In this document: in pieces, positions 1-7,708 of the stretch
Numbering within the stretch: position 1 is the first letter of the stretch
Layout of the letters: the number at the start of each line of letters is the position of its first letter
NCBI GenBank assembly: GCA_018694455.1
Contig: JABHNP010000055.1
Span: 1 to 32,384, forward strand
Direction: 5' to 3'
DNA: 32,384 nucleotides
Source: Planctomycetaceae bacterium
Lineage (GTDB): Bacteria > Planctomycetota > Planctomycetia > Pirellulales > UBA1268
Program-made: the position numbers and the translations under genes
Notes under the pieces: generated by a model
The model's input: the letters and a program-made list of their open reading frames with translations, nothing else
Told to the model about the DNA's origin: nothing
Database searches by the model: none

Positions 1-739
1 ACAGGGATTGGCTGAAGCAGATCCCGCCATGGATGTCGATGGCACAGACGCTACTCAAAAGCTCGCCCTGCTGACGCATCTTGCGTTCGGCCAATGGGTG
101 CCATGGGCCAGTATTCCTCGATTTGGGATGGAATCGATTGATCAAGAACTTTTGCGATTCGCAGATGAGTTAGGCTGCAGAATCCGAGTGGTGGCTGACG
201 CGCGTCGGAGTAACGATACGCTGTCACTTCGAGTTGGCCCGGCACTCGTACGAAAGGGTACGCCCCTTGCAGAGACACAAGGTGCCTTCAATGCAGTAAG
301 TGTTGTGGGGCATGCAGTTGGCCCATTGTTTTTTCATGGGCTCGGCGCGGGACAAATGCCAACCGCCTCGGCGGTTGTTGCCGACATCATTAGTACTGTG
401 ATTGGACGGTCGGCCATTACTTTCGCACAATCCGGGGTAGTTGGGATGATGTCGAATCCAGCTACTGTTGTGTCTGGTAGCGATAGCCCGAGCTTCCTAC
501 GGCTCCACGTTACAGATCAGCCGGGGGTTCTGGCCGATCTGACGGGGATTCTAGGTGTGGAGGGTATTTCCATTGACTCAGTCATTCAGCATCCTGCCGG
601 AAATGGTGAAAATGGAGTGCCACTGGTTATTATGACTCATTGTTGTAGTGCCGCGGCGATTGATCGGGCAGTCGGAGCATTGGATCGCAATCCTGCGGTC
701 ACGAGTCCAATAAGCTGTCTCCCAGTGATAAATGAGTAA
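1..739 (+). CDS. hom: Homoserine dehydrogenase, C-terminal part (5' end outside window)
   Basis: Reduces L-aspartate 4-semialdehyde to L-homoserine with NAD(P)H, the branch point to threonine and methionine. The frame is open from base 2, so the NAD-binding Rossmann domain lies upstream of the window; the TTG at 8 is not a real start. The visible part begins in the catalytic domain with DVDGTDATQKLAL, where the D...K spacing matches the family's catalytic Asp/Lys pair. It continues through NAVSVVGHAVGPL and GAGQMPTASAVVADI, both typical of the family. A C-terminal ACT domain (about residues 163-243 of the visible part, starting LRLHVTDQPGVLADL) suggests allosteric control by an end product, usually threonine. 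The stop TAA at 737-739 lies 29 bases before the ATG of the next gene, with aspartate kinase one gene further on, so a shared aspartate-pathway transcript is likely. The identity is secure; only length and start are unknown. Confidence 0.95.
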   Translation, partial: QGLAEADPAMDVDGTDATQKLALLTHLAFGQWVPWASIPRFGMESIDQELLRFADELGCRIRVVADARRSNDTLSLRVGPALVRKGTPLAETQGAFNAVSVVGHAVGPLFFHGLGAGQMPTASAVVADIISTVIGRSAITFAQSGVVGMMSNPATVVSGSDSPSFLRLHVTDQPGVLADLTGILGVEGISIDSVIQHPAGNGENGVPLVIMTHCCSAAAIDRAVGALDRNPAVTSPISCLPVINE

Positions 740-768
740 GGAACGGATTGAAAGAGAAGTATCTGCCA

Positions 769-2034
769 ATGAAATATTTTGTTTTGATCCCAGATGGAGC
801 TGCTGATGAGCAGCAGGAATCACTTGGAGGTCAGACACCGCTTGCGGCGGCATCGACACCAATGCTTGAGCGGCTTGCCAAACGAGGCACGGTAGGACTC
901 ACAAATCACGTGCCAGATTCACTTCCTCCCGGCTCGGAGGTGGCGTGTATGAGCTTGTTGGGATACAATCCGCTCCAATATTTTACAGGTCGCGCACCTC
1001 TTGAAGCAGCAGCGAAGAGCATATCACTGGGTCCACTTGACTGGGCTGTTCGCTGTAACCTCGTGTCCATTGAGGACAGTGGCGACGGCCCTACGATGGT
1101 CGACTTTACGGCTGATCATATCACGACAGAAGAAGCGACCGCCTTGCTGGAATCTGTACAGCAAGGCCTTCAGTCAGACTTTCCGTCGCTGAAGGGGTGG
1201 AGTTTCGTACCAGGTGTTAGTTACCGCAATTTATTGCTTTACCAGACCGACGGAGAAAGGCAGTGTGAGCTTGGAGAAGACTTGCGTACGACTGCACCAC
1301 ATGACCGAATAAATCAGCAAATTGCTGATTCTTTTCCTCGAGGCACCGGAAGTAAGCTGCTCACTGACATTATGGCCCGGAGTGAGGCATGGCTGAAAAA
1401 CCATCCCGTGAACGAGGTTCGTAAAAGTAAAGGCCTCGGCCTCGCAACCCATATTTGGCTTTGGGGTGCCGGCCAGCGGCCAGCCTTTAAGTCTTTTCAG
1501 TCACTTCACGGTGTGGATGGAGTAATGATTACCGCGGTCGATCTTTTACGCGGACTTGCGCAACTCGCAGGATGGCGATGCCGTGAAGTTGAAGGGGCAA
1601 CTGGTTATCTTGATACCGATTATGCCGCCAAAGGAAGGGCTGCAATCGAGGAATTAAAATCTACAGATCTAGTCTGTGTTCATGTTGAAGCACCGGATGA
1701 AGCCGGGCATGAAGGCAATGCTGCTGCCAAGGTAAAGGCATTAGAAGAAATAGATGAAAAGATCGTGGCACCTGTAATAAACTATTTAGAGAGTGCTGCG
1801 GCCGATGGTGAACCGTATCGAATTCTTGTGTGTCCGGATCACCCAACGTTCTGTTCAACACAGATGCATTCGCGGGGCCAAGTGCCGTTTCTAATCGCTG
1901 GAGATGGGATCAAGGCATCTTCGGTAACATCATATAATGAGGGGGCCGCGTCAGTTGGTCCGACAGTGCCGACCGGCTCTTCTCTCATTGGGCATCTGTT
2001 CCAGGAAGCGTTTGGCGATGACCTAGGGGAATGA
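769..2034 (+). CDS. apgM: ApgM-family 2,3-bisphosphoglycerate-independent phosphoglycerate mutase-like protein (possible homoserine kinase analogue)
   Basis: Alkaline-phosphatase superfamily protein of the archaeal-type ApgM family, 421 residues from the ATG at 769. That start gives the family N-terminus MKYFVLIPDGAAD. A TTG at 748 with AAGGA upstream would add seven residues. Visible motifs are the metal-binding PDGAAD, the region around the catalytic Ser (PPGSEVACMSLLGYNP), GRAPLEAA, the metal ligands in VHVEAPDEAGHEGN, and CPDHPTFCSTQMHSRGQVPF. By family the reaction is 3-phosphoglycerate to 2-phosphoglycerate interconversion. The position between homoserine dehydrogenase and aspartate kinase fits a comparative-genomics proposal that some bacterial members act as a functional analogue of homoserine kinase (ThrB). 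The sequence cannot separate the two roles. All active-site motifs appear intact. Family is certain; substrate is open. Confidence 0.9.
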   Translation: MKYFVLIPDGAADEQQESLGGQTPLAAASTPMLERLAKRGTVGLTNHVPDSLPPGSEVACMSLLGYNPLQYFTGRAPLEAAAKSISLGPLDWAVRCNLVSIEDSGDGPTMVDFTADHITTEEATALLESVQQGLQSDFPSLKGWSFVPGVSYRNLLLYQTDGERQCELGEDLRTTAPHDRINQQIADSFPRGTGSKLLTDIMARSEAWLKNHPVNEVRKSKGLGLATHIWLWGAGQRPAFKSFQSLHGVDGVMITAVDLLRGLAQLAGWRCREVEGATGYLDTDYAAKGRAAIEELKSTDLVCVHVEAPDEAGHEGNAAAKVKALEEIDEKIVAPVINYLESAAADGEPYRILVCPDHPTFCSTQMHSRGQVPFLIAGDGIKASSVTSYNEGAASVGPTVPTGSSLIGHLFQEAFGDDLGE

Positions 2035-2089
2035 CCACACATTTTCCAGTTTGACCGAGGGAACCTTTTTCCGCGACGGATTTATATCT

Positions 2090-3850
2090 ATGGCTCGAGT
2101 AGTTCAAAAATTTGGTGGGACCAGTGTAGCTGACCCGGAGAAAATTCTACGCGCTGCGAAGAAAGCTGCTCGCAGACATGCCGCAGGCGATCAGGTGGTT
2201 GTCGTTGTGAGTGCCATGGGAAAGCAGACTGATACGCTTGTGCATCTTGCACAGCAGATAACTAATAGTCCGAGCGCGCGAGAGATGGATATGCTGCTAT
2301 CAACGGGTGAACAGGTCAGCGTTTCGCTGTTTGCAATGGCTCTCCAGAGCATGGGTCACAAGGCAGTTAGTCTCACAGGCGGTCAAGTCGGCATACGCAC
2401 AGATTCGAGTCACACGAAAGCCCGAATACAATCAATTTCGACAAATCACGTGAGCAGAATTCTTGATGGGGGGGCGATCGTCATAGCCGCTGGGTTTCAA
2501 GGCTATGATTCAGACGGCAATATCACAACACTCGGTCGAGGTGGTTCTGACACAACCGCCGTTGCACTCGCTGCAGTGTTGAATGCCGATTGCTGTGAAA
2601 TCTATACGGATGTTGATGGCATCTATACGACTGATCCACGTGTGCATGCAAATGCAGCTCGTTTGTCGACGGTGAGCCATGATGAGATGCTTGAATTAGC
2701 GAGTCTCGGTGCGGGCGTGATGCATTCCCGCTCTATAGAATTTGCTAAGAAGTTCGGGGTGCCGATTGTAGTCCGTTCCAGCTTTGAGGACGGACCTGGA
2801 ACGACTATTGTGCCATCTCAGTCATCGAGTCAGCGTGCTGTGAGTGGTGTTGCGCTCGCCAGGAATGAAGCGAGGATCACCGTTGAGGATGTGCCCGACA
2901 AGCCGGGTGCGAGCCACCAATTGTTTGCGGAACTTTCATCCGAAGGTATCGCAGTGGACATGATTATTCAGAACGCTGGCAGTGGAGGCATGGCGGACAT
3001 ATCGTTTACTGTGACGGATGAGAATCTCGACTCTGCACTTCGAATTTCCACAACCGTTGCGGAGTCTATTGAAGCAGCGGGCGTAACCCACAACGCTGAC
3101 GTTGCGAAGGTGTCAATTGTCGGCGTTGGGATGGTTGGTGCAGAAGGCGTTGCCGCAACACTGTTTCAGGCGATCTCTGCTGCTGGAATCAATGTTCATA
3201 TGATTACAACAAGTGAAATTAAAATCTCGGTGCTTGTTGACCGTGTGAATGCAAAGAAGTGCGTCCAGGCAGCCCATCAAGCATTCAATCTCGATGGATT
3301 CATTGATGCGAGTTCTCCAAGTGAAGAAATTGCAACTCAGAAGTCAGATCCCTTGGAGGTAGTGAGAAGGCTTGAGGGAATGGAAGACCTTGCAATCGAA
3401 GACTGTCAACTTGACATGTCACAGGCGCTGGTCACTTTTTTTAATCTACCGAATACGCCGGGTGTCGCTGCTGATGTTTTTCAGGCCGTTGGGCGTGCTG
3501 GCCTGAACGTGGATATGATTGTGCAAAGCTTTCCAAGGAATGGCAGGGCTGAGATTTCCTTTACGATTCCTGAATCGGATCGCAAGCAAGCTCTTGATGC
3601 GGTACGGAATATTGCCAGTGATCTTGGTGCCAATGCCACCGATGTTCCGAAGGTTGCCAAGCTATCACTGACAGGAATTGGTATACGGAGCCATGCCGGT
3701 GTTGCGGACAAGCTCTTTGCACCGCTGGCTGACGCGGGTGTCAATATCGACCTGATTAGCACGAGCGAAGTCAGGGTGAATGTTATCGTCTCTGCTGAGC
3801 ATGGGACGAACTCACTCAGGATTCTTCGGAATGCATTCGAGCTTGAATAG
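2090..3850 (+). CDS. lysC: Aspartate kinase with four ACT domains
   Basis: Phosphorylates L-aspartate, the first step to lysine, threonine, methionine and diaminopimelate. The ATG at 2090 is chosen because it gives the canonical MARVVQKFGGTSVAD start and 586 residues; an in-frame TTG at 2051 would add 13 residues unlike the family. The kinase domain covers about residues 1-245, with KFGGTSV, STGEQVSVSLFA and LGRGGSDTTAVALA. Four ACT domains follow in two pairs: about 261-330, 339-400, 446-510 and 522-584. The members repeat recognisable elements (VDMIIQNAG / VDMIVQSFP and ITTSEIKISVLV / ISTSEVRVNVIV), so the regulatory part has been duplicated. Most bacterial enzymes have two ACT domains and about 400-450 residues; four-ACT versions are known from cyanobacteria and planctomycetes. 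Feedback inhibition by lysine and/or threonine is expected from the family. The gene is last in the hom-apgM-lysC run. Confidence 0.95.
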   Translation: MARVVQKFGGTSVADPEKILRAAKKAARRHAAGDQVVVVVSAMGKQTDTLVHLAQQITNSPSAREMDMLLSTGEQVSVSLFAMALQSMGHKAVSLTGGQVGIRTDSSHTKARIQSISTNHVSRILDGGAIVIAAGFQGYDSDGNITTLGRGGSDTTAVALAAVLNADCCEIYTDVDGIYTTDPRVHANAARLSTVSHDEMLELASLGAGVMHSRSIEFAKKFGVPIVVRSSFEDGPGTTIVPSQSSSQRAVSGVALARNEARITVEDVPDKPGASHQLFAELSSEGIAVDMIIQNAGSGGMADISFTVTDENLDSALRISTTVAESIEAAGVTHNADVAKVSIVGVGMVGAEGVAATLFQAISAAGINVHMITTSEIKISVLVDRVNAKKCVQAAHQAFNLDGFIDASSPSEEIATQKSDPLEVVRRLEGMEDLAIEDCQLDMSQALVTFFNLPNTPGVAADVFQAVGRAGLNVDMIVQSFPRNGRAEISFTIPESDRKQALDAVRNIASDLGANATDVPKVAKLSLTGIGIRSHAGVADKLFAPLADAGVNIDLISTSEVRVNVIVSAEHGTNSLRILRNAFELE

Positions 3851-3904
3851 TGCTCCGAGGCAGGTTATGAGCGACGGTCATGTGTCAGGTGAAGAGCCCC
3901 AGCT

Positions 3905-4309
3905 TCATTGTCCGATCACGTTCTCGAGTACTTCCTCTGCAACATAGATCGGAAGACTTGGTTCACATGTAATAGCCACGGCAATTGCATCCGACGGCCT
4001 TGCGTCTATCTCGACAACTTCGCCTTCTTTCTCAACCCGTAGGGTGGCATAATACGTATGCTCTTTTAACTCGGCAATAATGACATCTTGAAATTCCCCA
4101 CCCATGAGTTCAACAGCCGCCACCAAAAGGTCATGTGTTAAGGGCCTCGGTGTCGGGCTATGCTTCACTCTGCGATCAATGCTTGTGGCCTCAAATAGCC
4201 CAATAAGAATTGGGAATGTACGGTCGCCTTCTACCTCTTTAAGGTAGACAACCTGTTGATCATTCACCTCACTAATGATGATTCGTGAGAGTTCCATTTC
4301 AACACTCAT
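3905..4309 (-). CDS. Bifunctional nuclease family (DUF151) protein
   Basis: Small cytoplasmic protein of the DUF151/BFN-like family, 134 residues from the ATG at 4309. That start is preferred to the longer open frame up to 4372 because GAGG sits about six bases upstream and the extra N-terminal stretch is unlike the family. It carries the family hallmarks: an N-terminal strand segment (MELSRIIISEV), LKEVEGDRTFPILIGLFEA, PRPLTHDLLVAAVELMGG, and the conserved EIDARPSDAIAVA. The family is named for plant members with RNase/DNase activity; the bacterial role is not settled. The gene lies 115 bp downstream of valS in the same direction and converges with lysC across about 54 bp. It could be co-transcribed with valS, but no terminator or promoter in the gap decides this. 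Confidence 0.85.
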   Translation of the reverse strand: MSVEMELSRIIISEVNDQQVVYLKEVEGDRTFPILIGLFEATSIDRRVKHSPTPRPLTHDLLVAAVELMGGEFQDVIIAELKEHTYYATLRVEKEGEVVEIDARPSDAIAVAITCEPSLPIYVAEEVLENVIGQ

Positions 4310-4424
4310 GACGAACCTCAAACTCTCGGGTATTGCGTAGGTTAAAATTAAAACACGGTATACGAAGGTCACAGCCTGTCATAAGACTACCTCATTCCCT
4401 TCATGAAATCACTCGATGAGTGGG

Positions 4425-7400
4425 TTATGGACTGTCATTCCCAGGTTTTCGAGTTCTCAGGCCACTCAGGATAGCGTCCTGTTTACTGCGAAGGTCTTCA
4501 AATTCGGCAAGTTGTTCCCGTTCTTTCTCGACTATCTGCGGAGGTGCATTCGCAACAAATTTTTCATTACCTAGTTTTCCACGTTTGACTTTGATCACGG
4601 TTTCAAGCTTGGCTACTTCTCGGCTTATTCGTTGTATTTCTGCATCTATATCGATGAAGTCTGCAAGATCAACAAAAATGTCACAGTCAGCCGCAGAAAT
4701 TTCGGCAGCACCTACTATTGGTTCAACATCAGGACCTAGAGCGACTACCTCACACGCTGCCATTGCTTCAAGAGCAGGAGTCATGGGAGTAAGCAAGTTC
4801 TGTTGGGGCGGTGGGGTCCGGATAGTTATATCTACTGAGGTGCGAGGAGGCACGTTTTGGCGAGATCGTATTTCTCTTACTGCGGTAACAATCTGAAGGA
4901 ACGTATGAAACTGTGTTTCAGTAATTCTGTCTTGCCACGAGTCTGGCGGTGTCGGCCATGGTGCTAACATTATGGATGGGGGTATTGGCTGCTGGTCCCA
5001 TGGGGTCGTCCGGCTTCCATATTCCTGTGACAAATGCTGCCATATCTCTTCAGTCACAAATGGCATGATTGGATGAAGTAGTCTCAAGATAGTATCAAGT
5101 CCTAGAAGCAACATTCGGCACGCTTGTTGCTTCTGCGTTGGGTCCTGCAGTCGTGGCTTACAAAGTTCAAGGTAAGCACTGCAGAACTCATCCCATGCGA
5201 ATGAGTAGAGAATTCGAGCGGCTTCAGCGAAGTGATATTCCTCGATGCTGTTTGTCACTTCAGTAGAGACAGTCGCTAGCCGACTCAACAACCAGCGGTC
5301 CTCCAGCGGCAAATGTCCAAGTTCAGAGAAGGTAAGCTGTGTGTCGAGATTGGTGGCCTCCTCAAGATGCATCAGTACAAACCGAGTTGCATTCCAAAGT
5401 TTATTGGAGAAATTACGTCCCGACTCGAAACGTTCACTGACCGCTGGGCCACGGGGCAGGGCAAGGTCAGCCTCTTGCGTTGCCCACTGGGTCCTGAAGT
5501 CTTGCTTACATTTTGGGCATGTAATTCGCGTTTTTGTTCGATTCTGGTTGGTTTGATCAATCCTACTTGCGCAAGTTGGGCACTGATACTCCACCGGCAT
5601 ACGGATGTCTTGTGTTTCGGTTGCCAAAGTGGCCATTCCAAAACGAAGTGCGTCAGCCCCAAGAAGGGCGATGACATCGAGTGGATCAACACCATTTCCC
5701 TTGCTTTTGCTCATTGTCTCACCATAACGGTCAAGTATCTTTGGATGGATTGATACGTGTTGAAACGGTATTTTTCCAGTATTAAAAATTCCTAAAATTA
5801 CCATTCGGGCAACCCAGAGCGTGATGATGTCTCGACTGGTAATAAGTGTGCTTGTTGGGTAGAAACGCGCGAGCTCGTCAGTGTTTTCTGGCCAGCCCAA
5901 TGTGGAATGTGGCCAAAGAGCAGATGAAAACCACGTGTCAAGGACGTCTGGATCGCGGACAAGTGGCTGGCCCTGGATAGTCTCAAGGCCCAGCGATTCA
6001 TCCGCAGAGCATACGTACCAATCCCCGGGCTCATCTTCTTTGGGCTCAGTTCCAACAGAGGTCCATGCGACGTTTGGCCTTTTAGAAAAACTGGTTTCGA
6101 GGTCCTGGCGTGTGATCCCAGTGATATGCCATATTGGAATCTGGTGACCCCACCATAGTTGGCGGCTTACTGGCCAGTCTCGTTTTTCTCCAAGCCAGTC
6201 AAGATAACTTTTTGCATACCGCTCAGGGTGAATTTGAATTTTTTTCTCTCGGACAGCATCGAGCGCTGGGTCTGCAAGATCTGCCATACGAATGAACCAT
6301 TGATCGGCAAGGTATGGCTCTATAGGTGTTTTCGACCTGTCAGAATGTGCCAACTCAATCGTTCGATCTTCGACGTCGAGGAGCTGTTGAGCAGTTTCAA
6401 GGTCAGTAATCACCCGGGCTCGAGCCTTCCTCATGGTTAATCCCTCGTAGGGTCCAGCCATTTTGTTGAGTGTCCCATCAGGATTCATGATATTGATCAT
6501 CGGCAAGTGATTTCGAATCCCAACGTCATAATCGTTTGGGTCGTGCGCTGGAGTGATTTTCACGCACCCTGATCCCATCCCTGGTTTTGCCCATTCATCA
6601 ACAATTAGCGGAATAGGCCGACCCAGCAGCGGCAAGGTGACGACTCTTCCATCATGAGCCATTGCTGCGAGTTTCTCTAGAAGTGGCAAATGACTGTTTC
6701 GCCGATCTTCCGCCGATATAATCTCACGTTTTATGTCGGCGTGTTCTTTCTCTGAAGCATCCTCTAATTTTTCATGAAGTTCCTGTATCACTTGTTCGAG
6801 TGCCTTTGCTGGCTGCGGATGAACGGCTACTGCGGTGTCGCCGAGAAGTGTTTCAGGACGTGTCGTTGCAACACTAATCTCTTCTGGTTCGCCAGGCTTT
6901 GGGTTCACTACGGAATAGCGAATGTGCCAGAAGTGGCCCTTCACCTCCTCATGAAAAACCTCATCATCACTTACCGCAGTTTGGAGAAATGTGTCCCAGT
7001 TTACTAATCGTTTACCACGACGTACGAGACCCTTTTCGAAGAGACGAAAGAACGTTTCCCGAACAGCACGACCACACTGTTCGTCAAGCGTAAAGCGAGT
7101 GCGGTCCCAGTCACAACTAGCACCAATATCACGCAACTGCCCGAGGATGCGTTTTTCATACTGTGTCTTCCATTCCCAGATCCGTTCGACGAGTTTTGCT
7201 CGCCCGAGGTCATGACGCGAAACACCTTCCTCCTCGAGAAGGCGCCGTTCCACAACTGCTTGCGTTGCTATGCCAGCGTGATCAGTCCCGGGTATCCAAA
7301 GTGTCACATGCCCCTGCATTCTCCTCGTTCGAACAAGGATATCTTGAAGTGTGTTATTGAGTGCATGTCCGAGATGAAGCGCACCGGTTACATTTGGTGG

Positions 7401-7529
7401 AGGAATGACAATAGAAAATATTTTACCCTCCTGCTGTGGTTTGGCATGCCAGTAACGACCGGCATCCCAAAGAGCGTGGCAACGGCTCTGTGCTGCAGCA
7501 TGGTCATAATGTTTCGGTAATTCGTGCAT
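4425..7529 (-). CDS. valS: Valyl-tRNA synthetase with a zinc-ribbon-like insertion
   Basis: Class Ia aminoacyl-tRNA synthetase that charges tRNA-Val, 1034 residues against roughly 880-950 for typical bacterial enzymes. The HIGH motif is HLGH at residues 52-55 (context PPPNVTGALHLGH). The second signature is TMSKS at 605-609. The CP1 editing domain (about 200-400) contains ATTRPETLLGDTAVAVHP and GCVKITPAHDPNDYDVG. It also holds a charged, probably helical insert at about 245-290. After the KMSKS region, residues 650-674 carry two Cys pairs (C650/C653, C671/C674) that look like a zinc ribbon. The C-terminus (about 960-1030) is the coiled coil expected for ValRS, with FVANAPPQIVEKE. The extra length is explained by these inserts. 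The gene reads leftwards, 180 bp after the MFS transporter and separated from it by a strong hairpin. No clear Shine-Dalgarno precedes the ATG. Confidence 0.97.
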   Translation of the reverse strand: MHELPKHYDHAAAQSRCHALWDAGRYWHAKPQQEGKIFSIVIPPPNVTGALHLGHALNNTLQDILVRTRRMQGHVTLWIPGTDHAGIATQAVVERRLLEEEGVSRHDLGRAKLVERIWEWKTQYEKRILGQLRDIGASCDWDRTRFTLDEQCGRAVRETFFRLFEKGLVRRGKRLVNWDTFLQTAVSDDEVFHEEVKGHFWHIRYSVVNPKPGEPEEISVATTRPETLLGDTAVAVHPQPAKALEQVIQELHEKLEDASEKEHADIKREIISAEDRRNSHLPLLEKLAAMAHDGRVVTLPLLGRPIPLIVDEWAKPGMGSGCVKITPAHDPNDYDVGIRNHLPMINIMNPDGTLNKMAGPYEGLTMRKARARVITDLETAQQLLDVEDRTIELAHSDRSKTPIEPYLADQWFIRMADLADPALDAVREKKIQIHPERYAKSYLDWLGEKRDWPVSRQLWWGHQIPIWHITGITRQDLETSFSKRPNVAWTSVGTEPKEDEPGDWYVCSADESLGLETIQGQPLVRDPDVLDTWFSSALWPHSTLGWPENTDELARFYPTSTLITSRDIITLWVARMVILGIFNTGKIPFQHVSIHPKILDRYGETMSKSKGNGVDPLDVIALLGADALRFGMATLATETQDIRMPVEYQCPTCASRIDQTNQNRTKTRITCPKCKQDFRTQWATQEADLALPRGPAVSERFESGRNFSNKLWNATRFVLMHLEEATNLDTQLTFSELGHLPLEDRWLLSRLATVSTEVTNSIEEYHFAEAARILYSFAWDEFCSAYLELCKPRLQDPTQKQQACRMLLLGLDTILRLLHPIMPFVTEEIWQHLSQEYGSRTTPWDQQPIPPSIMLAPWPTPPDSWQDRITETQFHTFLQIVTAVREIRSRQNVPPRTSVDITIRTPPPQQNLLTPMTPALEAMAACEVVALGPDVEPIVGAAEISAADCDIFVDLADFIDIDAEIQRISREVAKLETVIKVKRGKLGNEKFVANAPPQIVEKEREQLAEFEDLRSKQDAILSGLRTRKPGNDSP

Positions 7530-7624
7530 AGAGGTTCAGTACCTACTGGATCCGGGTCGCCCAGAAGTTGAAGAACTTCCAGCGATCTTCATTTAGTTTT
7601 ACGTTCGCAAGAGATGATTAAACA

Positions 7625-7660
7625 GATACGGCGTCACTCGGGCTAGAGTCACGCCGTATC
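7625..7660 (-). terminator. Strong hairpin between MFS gene and valS, probable terminator
   Basis: GATACGGCGTCACTC at 7625-7639 pairs with GAGTCACGCCGTATC at 7646-7660: ten paired bases, one C-C mismatch, four more pairs, and a six-base loop. It lies 49-84 bases past the stop of the MFS gene and about 96 bases before the valS start. On the minus strand the stem is followed by TGTTTAAT, a weak U-run. The simplest reading is an intrinsic terminator for the MFS transcript. It could instead sit in a valS leader as an attenuator or structured 5' UTR. Confidence 0.6.
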
Positions 7661-7708
7661 AAGCGGTGCTGGGTGAAACTTTCGGTAGACGCACTACCAG
7701 ACGGAGTG

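Noticed and set aside
8..10. TTG at 8 as start of the homoserine dehydrogenase gene
   Set aside because: The reading frame is open upstream to the window edge and the protein lacks its NAD-binding domain, so the gene simply starts outside the window.
5245..5753. Long plus-strand open frames opposite valS
   Set aside because: They are antisense shadows of a strongly conserved synthetase and show no family features or ribosome sites.
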